Part shown: piece by piece, positions 58,253 to 64,000 of the stretch
Layout of the letters: the number at the start of each line of letters is the position of its first letter
How positions within the stretch are numbered: the first letter of the stretch is position 1
Assembly (NCBI RefSeq): GCF_014138265.1
Contig: NZ_JACGXL010000001.1
Location: 124,001-188,000 of the forward strand
Reading direction: 5' to 3'
Length of the DNA stretch: 64,000 nt
Source of the DNA: Dokdonella fugitiva
GTDB lineage: Bacteria; Pseudomonadota; Gammaproteobacteria; Xanthomonadales; Rhodanobacteraceae
Position numbers and translations under genes: made by a program
The notes under the pieces: generated by a model
What the model was told of the DNA's origin: nothing
Databases searched by the model: none
What the model saw: only the letters and a program-made list of their open reading frames with translations

Positions 58253-59965
58253 TCAATCGAAGCCGTTGGCGAAGATCGTGTCGGTCGTGCTCAGCTCGAC
58301 CATGTAACCGGTGGTGCCACCGTGCACGTCGAGGCGCCAGCCCGAGTTGAAGGTCTCGTTCTCGTCGCTCTGCGTGGTCCAGTCGAGCGTGCTGAGGGTC
58401 GCGTTCGCGGGCGAGATCACGCGGATCTTCAGCGGCCCCGCCGTCGCGACGAGGCCGTTGACGACCGGCTGCACGGGCGTGTTGACCTGGAACGTCGCGG
58501 TCGTGCCGGCGCCGAGCGTGAACGCGTCGGTGACGGTGAGCGTGCGCGCGGCGAAGTCGATCGTGCGATGCCACGCGCCGACGGCGGCGTCGCCGTCGTA
58601 GGCGGGCGTGAGGTCGGCGACCGCGTGCACCGCGCCGCCGGCGCCGGGCGTGACGGTCATCGTCGAGGTCGTGCCTTCGCGTTGCGGCACGGTCGCGCCG
58701 TCGTGGTCGAAGCGCACGACGTTGTTGGTGTCCGTGCCTTGCTGGATGCCGCTGTGCGTCCACATGTTCTCGGTCGCGGCGAGCCAGTCGCCTTCGAACA
58801 AGGTGAACGCGCCCTGGTCCTGGTGCGCGTGGCTCTGCACGTACGGCCCGGCCGAGAACGCGAGCCACATCGCGCCGGTGTCCCAGCCGGTGCGCGCGAA
58901 CAGCTGGCCGGTGCCGGTCGCGTGGTAGACGAGTTGCGCGGGCGGCGTGCCGGCGGGGCCTGCGGGCAGCAGGTTGTGCCGGTAATTGAAGCCGCTTTCC
59001 ATGTCCTGGTCGGAAATGGTGTGCAGCCACCACGAGGCGTTCGCCTGCGCGGTCGCGTCGTTCGACACGCGGCGCGCTTCGAGCACGAGGTGGCGGTGGT
59101 AGTCGTAGATCACCGGTTCCGACACGCGTGCCTGGTCGCCGATCGGCGCGACGCGGTCGCGCGTCGGCACGGTCGAGTGCAGCCACCACGCGATGCTGTC
59201 GGTCACGTGCGCGTTGGCGTTGCCGATGTCGCTGCCGGTCGAGTCGTGCCAGACGCGGTAGAGCATGAACAAGGTGCCGTGCGAGAGGCCGTAGGCGGTG
59301 CCTTCCTCGCTGCCGCCGCCGGGAATCGTCGCGGTGTAGGCGAGCTGTTCCGGCCAGCGCACGTTCTGCAGCAGGTCCTTCCAGGTCGTGCTGTTCGAGG
59401 CGAGTCCCCAGTACATCGTCGCGCGCAGGAAGCTGTAGTGGTAGTTGTTGGCCGGATCGTCGACACCCCAGCCCGGCCACGCGTGCGGATGGCCGCCCCA
59501 TTGCGCCTGGTCGTGGTGCCAGACGTTCCAGACGGCCTGTTCGGCGTAGTTGCCCCAGCGCGTGCGCTGCGCGGGCGTCACGTGGCCCGCGCACCAGTCG
59601 TAGGTGAGCGCGAGGTCCTCGATCATCGGCCCGACTTCGAGGTACTGGTCGCCCGCGATGTCGGGCGCGTCGCCGCCCGCGATCGCGGCTTCCGCCGCGG
59701 CGACCTGCGCCTCGACCGTCTGCACCGCGAGCGTCGCGTACTGCGCCTGCGCGGTGAGCTTGTACATGTAGGCGGCATCGGCTGCGGAGAAGCCGTAGCC
59801 GGGATTGCCCGCGACGGCATCGTCGACGAAGCCCTTGAAGCGCTGGTATTCGACCGACTGCAGATCAACGAACGAGAGGTCGACGACGATCGCCGCGTGC
59901 GCGTTGCCCGCGAGCAAAGCCGTAGCGAGCGCGACGCCGCGCCAGCGATGGAATCCTTTCATCAT
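58253..59965 (-). CDS. secreted heparinase II/III-like protein
   Basis: A 570-residue exported protein. Residues 1-24 are a signal peptide; the gggagg site fits the ATG at 59965. An N-terminal alpha/alpha barrel (TYDWCAGHVTPAQRTRWGNY, VDDPANNYHYSFLRATMYWG) is followed by the heparinase II/III-like beta domain with QSHAHQDQGAFTLFEGDWLAA and a C-terminal beta-sandwich. The His/Asp pair in SHAHQDQ is the expected catalytic/metal site. The last residues are IFANGFD, the same tag as in the M64 peptidase. It probably cleaves a polyuronide. Confidence 0.87.
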   Translation of the reverse strand: MMKGFHRWRGVALATALLAGNAHAAIVVDLSFVDLQSVEYQRFKGFVDDAVAGNPGYGFSAADAAYMYKLTAQAQYATLAVQTVEAQVAAAEAAIAGGDAPDIAGDQYLEVGPMIEDLALTYDWCAGHVTPAQRTRWGNYAEQAVWNVWHHDQAQWGGHPHAWPGWGVDDPANNYHYSFLRATMYWGLASNSTTWKDLLQNVRWPEQLAYTATIPGGGSEEGTAYGLSHGTLFMLYRVWHDSTGSDIGNANAHVTDSIAWWLHSTVPTRDRVAPIGDQARVSEPVIYDYHRHLVLEARRVSNDATAQANASWWLHTISDQDMESGFNYRHNLLPAGPAGTPPAQLVYHATGTGQLFARTGWDTGAMWLAFSAGPYVQSHAHQDQGAFTLFEGDWLAATENMWTHSGIQQGTDTNNVVRFDHDGATVPQREGTTSTMTVTPGAGGAVHAVADLTPAYDGDAAVGAWHRTIDFAARTLTVTDAFTLGAGTTATFQVNTPVQPVVNGLVATAGPLKIRVISPANATLSTLDWTTQSDENETFNSGWRLDVHGGTTGYMVELSTTDTIFANGFD

Positions 59966-60043
59966 GCACGCCTCCCCGTTGCGATGCGGGCGCATCCTAC
60001 GCCGAGGAACGACGGAGTGTTGCGAATTGCGACACGCAGGGAT

Positions 60044-60394
60044 TCAGAGCGATCGCCCGTCGAAGTGATGTACGGGAATCTTCGACAGATCCAGGCCCTC
60101 GATGCAGCGCAGGTTGATCGCGGCCATCGGCTGGCCCTCGCGATTCGTCGCCTCGGCATAGGGGTGGATGCCGCACTCGGGGCAGAAGCGGTGCCGGATC
60201 GCGTGCTTGTTGAACACGTACGTCTTCGCGGCGTCTTCGGGCGTCCTGAGTTTCAGGTTCGCGCGCGGAACGAACCAGAGCAGCGACGCCTTGCGCGCGC
60301 AGATGGAACAGTTGCAGGCGAGCCCGCCGTCGATTTCGCCTTCGACATCGAAGGACACGTTTCCGCAGTGGCAGCTTCCGGTGTAGATGGTCAT
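60044..60394 (-). CDS. GFA family zinc protein
   Basis: A 116-residue protein of the glutathione-dependent formaldehyde-activating (GFA/CENP-V) family. Zinc cysteines are in GSCHCGNVSF, CNCSICARK and FCPECGIHPY, exactly as expected, and the length is complete. Such proteins bind zinc; most do not act on formaldehyde. It is leftward and has no evident partner. Confidence 0.95.
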   Translation of the reverse strand: MTIYTGSCHCGNVSFDVEGEIDGGLACNCSICARKASLLWFVPRANLKLRTPEDAAKTYVFNKHAIRHRFCPECGIHPYAEATNREGQPMAAINLRCIEGLDLSKIPVHHFDGRSL

Positions 60395-60524
60395 GGTCCC
60401 AGTCCGTTCGTCGGCGGCGCGAATGCGTTGCCCGTGGAGTCAATCTACCCCGCGCGCATCCGCAGGGGGAGTAACAAGCTCGTCGCGATGCGATTCGATC
60501 TTGGCAGGGAGCCCGGGAGCCGGA

Positions 60525-60698
60525 TCAGGCGACCTGCTCGCGATGGAGTTCGTGTTGCCCGCGCGTCGAGTGCGCGGCCTTAGGCAGCTGCGACGCCCTG
60601 CGGAACTGGAGATAGGAACGGCTCATACCCTGCACGACGTGACGGGTGATCGACAACCAGCCGAGCGGGGCGAGGAAGGCGCGATATACGACGAACTG
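60525..60698 (-). other. in-frame continuation after the small ORF, possible pseudogene part
   Basis: Reading leftward, the frame of the small ORF at 60699 continues without a stop from 60698 to a TGA at 60525-60527 after a single TAG. The predicted peptide (YRAFLAPLGWLSITRHVVQG, SYLQFRRASQLPKAAH) has a protein-like composition. It may be a second small gene or the tail of one gene broken by a stop. The gap 60395-60698 otherwise holds nothing I can support. Confidence 0.35.
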
Positions 60699-61019
60699 CT
60701 AGTCGCGTGTCGACAAATGCGGTCCGCGGTCGATCTCCGCATACCGCTGCAATGCGATTTCGAGCGCCTTGGCCGCGATGCCCCGCGCAGTATCCACCGG
60801 CAACGAGAACACGGCGAGATAGCCCATCCGCATGAACGAGCACAACTGATGGCCGCGATCGCATTCGGCGACGCAGTTCTCCATCATGATCGGCAAGCGC
60901 TCGTGGTAGTCGTGAACCGAAAAGGCCAGCGACTGCACCTGCTGCAGGATCGACGGGAAGGAGTCGGGAAACTCCCGACCCGCGGCGGGCTTTGACAGGC
61001 GGTCGTCAAGCAGCGCCAT
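60699..61019 (-). CDS. small hypothetical protein
   Basis: I do not recognise this 106-residue protein. It has three cysteines (NCVAEC, LCSFM), no signal peptide and lower GC than neighbours. The start codon has a weak ribosome site. It lies 42 bases after the CmoB-like methyltransferase gene and might be read with it. It could be a real gene or the first part of an interrupted one; see the continuation after its stop. Confidence 0.5.
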   Translation of the reverse strand: MALLDDRLSKPAAGREFPDSFPSILQQVQSLAFSVHDYHERLPIMMENCVAECDRGHQLCSFMRMGYLAVFSLPVDTARGIAAKALEIALQRYAEIDRGPHLSTRD

Positions 61020-61061
61020 GGGAAGGGATCCGATGTGCCGCTCGAGGCGGCGCCGTCGTCG

Positions 61062-61817
61062 TCAGTCGACGTAACCCGCCACCATCACGCGCTTGCCGTG
61101 GCGCAGCTGCTCGTACGCGTCTTCCGGCGGCGGCACGAGTTCGACGCGGCTGAAGCCGACCTTGCGCATGATCCAGAACAGCGCTTCGAGGCTCGGCACG
61201 AGGCAGATGCCGGTCGTGCTCGCTTCGGGGCCGTGCGTGTCGTCGGTTTCGTCGATGATGCCGAACGAGCCCTTGAGCGGGCGCACGAAGCGGTAGCTGC
61301 CGTAGTCGACCATGCCGCTCATGCCCGGCACGACCTGCGTCTCGACCACGCACATGTGGCGCGTCAGCGCGCGCGCCTGGCGCAACGCGCCGATCGGGTT
61401 CTCGAGGTGGTAGATGAGGCCGAGCATGAGCACGAGGTCGAACTGGCCGAGGCCGCGCTGGTCGAGCACGTGCACGTCCGACTGCAGCACCGACAGCTTC
61501 GACAGGCCGAGCGCGTCGCGGATCGTATTCGTGTCGGCGACGTGTTCGGCGCGTGCATCGACCGCGACGACGCGGTCGGCGCCCCATTCGAGCAGCTTGG
61601 TCGAGAACCAGCCCTGGTGGCAGGCGATGTCGACCGCATCGTGACCCGCGAGCGAGGCGCCGAAGCGCTCGCCGACGACCCGTCGCAGCATCTCCAGGCG
61701 GCTCTCGTGGATCTGGTCGAGCGCGCCGTCGTCGTAGGTGTCGGTGACGCGCCCGCTCGGCAGCGTGAAGCGGTAGAACCAGGTCTTGTCGAGGATGCGT
61801 TGTTCGTCGGCGCTCAT
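61062..61817 (-). CDS. SAM-dependent methyltransferase, CmoB/DUF1698-like
   Basis: A 251-residue methyltransferase. The SAM-binding glycine-rich motif is VDIACHQGWFSTKLLEWGAD near residue 60. LMLGLIYHLENPIGALRQA and the later RFVRPLKGSFGI are characteristic of the DUF1698/CmoB-like group, which includes the tRNA uridine carboxymethyltransferase CmoB. It is shorter than E. coli CmoB (~320), so the true substrate is not certain. Confidence 0.85.
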   Translation of the reverse strand: MSADEQRILDKTWFYRFTLPSGRVTDTYDDGALDQIHESRLEMLRRVVGERFGASLAGHDAVDIACHQGWFSTKLLEWGADRVVAVDARAEHVADTNTIRDALGLSKLSVLQSDVHVLDQRGLGQFDLVLMLGLIYHLENPIGALRQARALTRHMCVVETQVVPGMSGMVDYGSYRFVRPLKGSFGIIDETDDTHGPEASTTGICLVPSLEALFWIMRKVGFSRVELVPPPEDAYEQLRHGKRVMVAGYVD

Positions 61818-61902
61818 GGCGGCAGGGTCGCGGAAAAGAACGCGATTCTAGCAGGCCGGGGGCAACGGTCCGTCGCGGCGGTCGCCGCGCGCGACGGCCG
61901 CG

Positions 61903-62688
61903 TCACTGCGCCGGTTGCAGTTGCGCCGGCCGGGGCTTCAGGCCCATCGCCTTGCGATAGCGCGCGTAGAGCGCTTGCACCTTGGCGACGTACTCCCGCG
62001 TTTCGACGTACGGCGGCACGCCGGCGTACTGCGTGACTGCGCCGATGCCCGCGTTGTACGCGGCCGCGACGAGGGTCAGGTCGCCTTCGTAGCGGTTCTG
62101 CAGCGCGCGCAGGTGGCGTGCACCGGCGAGGATCGACTCGCTCGCCGACAGGGGGTCCTTCACGCCGTAGTCGCCGATCACGTCGGGCATCAGCTGCATC
62201 ACGCCGCGTGCGCCCTTGTCCGACACCGCCTGCGGATCGTAGTAGCTCTCCGCGTGCGCGATCGCGCGCAACCAGGCTTCCTCGACCCCGGTCTTCTTCG
62301 CCGCGCTGCGGAACTCGCGCGGGAATGCATCCATGCGCGGCGCGCCGACCTCGCCGAGGCCCGCGTGCGCAGGCGAACCCGCCGGCGTCGCGACGGTGAA
62401 CGCGAGCACCGGCGTCGAGCCGGGCAAGTTGCGCGTGCTGTAGACGGTGCGACCGTCCTGCTCGCGCTGGTAGAGCGTGCCGTGGAATACGCCCATCTGC
62501 CCCCACAGGTTCGGCAGCGCGGCTGCGTCGTCGTCGAGCTCCTTCGCGAAGCATTGCGAACCCGGCTCGGGTGCGGTCGCGAGGCTCACGGTGCCGTCGC
62601 GGATGCAGCGGTAGACGGTGCGTGCGCTCGCGTGTGCGATCGGGAGCAGGGCGATGGCGAGCGCGATGAGGGGGCGCGAGGGGCTCAT
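61903..62688 (-). CDS. exported lytic transglycosylase
   Basis: A 261-residue secreted enzyme. The signal peptide ends after ASA (residue ~22); a DUF4124-like segment (VYRCIRDGTVSLATAPEPGS) precedes the SLT domain with its catalytic Glu in IAHAESYYDPQAVSDKGARG and the downstream GVMQLMPDVI and LVAAAYNAGIGAV motifs. It cleaves the MurNAc-GlcNAc bond of peptidoglycan. It is leftward, with 85 bases before the CmoB-like gene. Confidence 0.94.
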   Translation of the reverse strand: MSPSRPLIALAIALLPIAHASARTVYRCIRDGTVSLATAPEPGSQCFAKELDDDAAALPNLWGQMGVFHGTLYQREQDGRTVYSTRNLPGSTPVLAFTVATPAGSPAHAGLGEVGAPRMDAFPREFRSAAKKTGVEEAWLRAIAHAESYYDPQAVSDKGARGVMQLMPDVIGDYGVKDPLSASESILAGARHLRALQNRYEGDLTLVAAAYNAGIGAVTQYAGVPPYVETREYVAKVQALYARYRKAMGLKPRPAQLQPAQ

Positions 62689-63022
62689 TCGGGGCGATTG
62701 TAGGGGGAAGGGGTGAATGATCGCGGTATCGGGGGCTTTTTCGCTTGCGGGAGAAGGTAGGGTGAGGGCGCTTGTGCGGTGCGCTTATCGTTGATGTTGT
62801 TCTTTAGAACGGCAACGCAGAGCTTCCTTCGCGAAAACCGACCCGCGTCCCTGCGTGTTCGTCCCGCATCCCTGCGGGCCGGTCACTTTCTCTTGCTTGC
62901 CCAAGAGAAAGTAACCAAAGAGAAGGGCACCCCTGCAGCGGCGCCCTCCGGGCATCCTGCCCTACGGGTGCGTGAACGGCAGCCGGGGTTCGCCGACGGC
63001 GCTTCCTGCGCCGACGGCGAAC

Positions 63023-63044
63023 GCGCGCACATCCCTGTGCGCGC
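63023..63044. repeat. GCGCGCACA/TGTGCGCGC hairpin
   Basis: A perfect 9-base stem with a TCCC loop. Its core, cacatccctgtg, is the same as in the tandem repeats at 45094 and 45165, which links these elements as one family. Confidence 0.75.
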
Positions 63045-63177
63045 CCCCGCGGGCTGATCGGACCGCCGTTCACCGCCGCTGAAGGGGCCCGAAGAGCGGC
63101 GCGCTCCTGCGCGCAGAAGCCGAAGCGAGAGCACAGCGATGCGGGCGCATCGTCTCGGTGCTGGCGCTCGAAGAGCA

Positions 63178-63254
63178 TCGCGACTTCCGTCGCTCCCACA
63201 CCAGCGCGCACGCGCGTCGTCATCGCTTTCTTGTGGGGGCGGCGGAAACCGCGA
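63178..63254. repeat. GTGGGAGC family, copy 2, inverted order
   Basis: The 23-base arms of the element at 48849 occur here as tcgcgacttccgtcgctccc (63178-63200) and tgtgggggcggcggaaaccg (63232-63254), that is with the opposite ends facing inward. By eye four of 23 positions differ between arms. Confidence 0.75.
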
Positions 63255-63697
63255 CGCATCTCCTTGATGCTGCGATGTCCTGCCGCTCTTGCTTCTGCGC
63301 GCAGGAGCGCGCTGCTTTTTATCCGGGTCCCCGTGCGGCCCGGCGAGCGGGCGGAGGAAAAGCCCGCAGGGGCGCGCGCAGGAAGCGCGCGCGTTCGTTG
63401 CCGGTACATGGATGTACCGTCAACGAACCCCGCAGCCCGCTCGCGCAGTCAGCGGGCAAGGAAGCCCGCTGACCGGGCCGCCCGGGGTGCCCTTCTCTTT
63501 GGTTACTTTCTCTTGGGCAAGCAAGAGAAAGTAACCCGCTCGCAGGGATGCGAGCGGAAAACGCAGGGATGCGGGTCGGTTATCGCGAAAGAAGAGAAGC
63601 GTCGCGCGCCGTCGTTCAAGAAGAACGACGGACACCACGCGCCAGAAGGGCTCCCGCAAGCGGGAGAGGGGAAATGAGCGCGAAGCGCCAATCGCGC

Positions 63698-64000
63698 TCA
63701 AAGGGTCAACGACAGAAAAAACGTCACATCCTGCGCATGTTTCGCGATCGCGTCCTCCACGAGGCCCGCGCGCAGCGTCCACCCGGCCTTCGCGTGCCAC
63801 GCGGACGAGAGCGCGAGCGTCGCGGCATCGTCGAGCAGCGGGATCGCGCTGTCGTAGAGCGCGCCGTGCCATTGCAGCTGTGCGGCGACGTCCCAGCCGG
63901 GACGCAGCACGTAGCCGAACGTCGCGTCGGCGAACGGGACGACGTCGTTCGCGCGGTTGGGCAGCAGCTCGGTGTCGCCGCGGCGCATCGCGCCGGCGCG
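63698..64000 (-). CDS. DUF3187-like outer-membrane protein, 3-prime part
   Basis: The last ~100 residues of a leftward gene that runs off the window end. The segment FADATFGYVLRPGWDVAAQL, then QWHGALYDSAIPLLDDAA and GLVEDAIAKHAQDVTFFLSL, with alternating hydrophobic residues and a terminal aromatic/leucine-rich strand, fits the C-terminal strands of a beta-barrel, most like DUF3187. A Met at 63988 is internal to the family. The 5-prime part is not in this window. Confidence 0.7.
   Translation of the reverse strand, partial: RAGAMRRGDTELLPNRANDVVPFADATFGYVLRPGWDVAAQLQWHGALYDSAIPLLDDAATLALSSAWHAKAGWTLRAGLVEDAIAKHAQDVTFFLSLTL

Larger units (their letters stand above)
62785..63640. repeat. large nested palindrome made of dispersed repeat modules
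   Basis: The 1,009-base stretch 62689-63697 holds no gene. Four pairs of inverted segments share one centre near 63208: 62829-62933 with 63484-63588 (105 bases, about 96 matching by eye), 62984-62992 with 63424-63432, 63099-63120 with 63291-63312, and 63178-63200 with 63232-63254. The outer arms contain the hairpin ggttactttctcttg/caagagaaagtaacc, a widespread Xanthomonadales/Pseudomonas repeat. The layout suggests two copies of one module, head to head. The ORFs across it look spurious. Confidence 0.85.

Noticed and set aside
57032-60583. A 1,183-codon open frame on the plus strand
   Set aside because: It is antisense to a glycosyltransferase and a heparinase-like gene with full motifs on the other strand; long shadow frames are usual at this GC content.
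62779-63677. Several short frames with peptides such as VTKEKGTP
   Set aside because: They come from the dispersed repeat hairpins and are familiar as false 'hypothetical proteins' in related genomes.

Overview
The window is about 64 kb of a high-GC (roughly 70 percent by eye) gammaproteobacterial chromosome. Gene content and order point to the Xanthomonadales (Lysobacterales), perhaps Rhodanobacteraceae. The clues are a class III PhaC/PhaE pair, MetH split into two genes, a DUF2007 'pathogenicity-like' protein, DUF1800/DUF1501 exported proteins, secreted enzymes ending in IFxNGFD, and Xanthomonadales-type dispersed hairpin repeats. The genus is an inference. I see no prophage, CRISPR array, rRNA operon, insertion sequence or plasmid function.

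Layout. 0-7 kb: an exported protein, kdsB, a low-molecular-weight phosphatase coupled to an NHL-repeat protein, then uvrC-pgsA followed by tRNA-Gly, tRNA-Cys and tRNA-Leu, an order also found in E. coli. 7-11.3 kb: a coiled-coil/XRE regulator and the DUF1800-DUF1501 pair. 11.4-16.7 kb: a seven-gene leftward operon (dienelactone hydrolase, HIT, pxpB, pxpC, pxpA, DUF969, DUF979) for 5-oxoproline uptake and hydrolysis. 16.7-20.4 kb: a diguanylate cyclase divergent from rimO. 20.7-27.8 kb: a beta-barrel protein with DUF3025, a Gld-type ABC system (ATPase, permease, GldG-like, DUF4340) and a DUF423 protein.

27.8-31.1 kb, leftward: an immunity-like two-domain protein of lower GC, a VanY-type peptidase and a DUF3887 protein, then an Arc-like repressor with an SPFH protein whose promoter carries a palindrome. 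31.2-38.8 kb: a secreted M64 peptidase, a beta-hydroxyacid dehydrogenase with a dienelactone hydrolase divergent from a GlxA-type regulator, a transglutaminase-like protein, and purT. 38.8-44.9 kb: bpt, DUF2007, tesB, an amidase, a YqiA-like esterase, rlmKL and a tyrosine/glycine-rich exported protein. 45-49 kb: tandem hairpin repeats, a methyltransferase, phaE-phaC and a LAB_N membrane protein. 49-53.8 kb: the two-gene metH with an ArsR-methyltransferase fusion. 53.9-62.7 kb: an exported esterase, acyl-CoA dehydrogenase, two glycosyltransferases, a secreted heparinase-like protein, a GFA protein, a CmoB-like methyltransferase and a lytic transglycosylase. 62.7-63.7 kb: no gene, but a nested palindrome built from repeat families. 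The last 300 bases hold the 3-prime end of a DUF3187-like outer-membrane protein.

Most genes are housekeeping or cell-envelope functions. The parts most worth a closer look are the IFxNGFD C-terminal tag, the SPFH/Arc operator, the VanY-immunity pair, PhaE with a histone-like tail, and the repeat architecture at 45.1, 48.9 and 62.8-63.6 kb.
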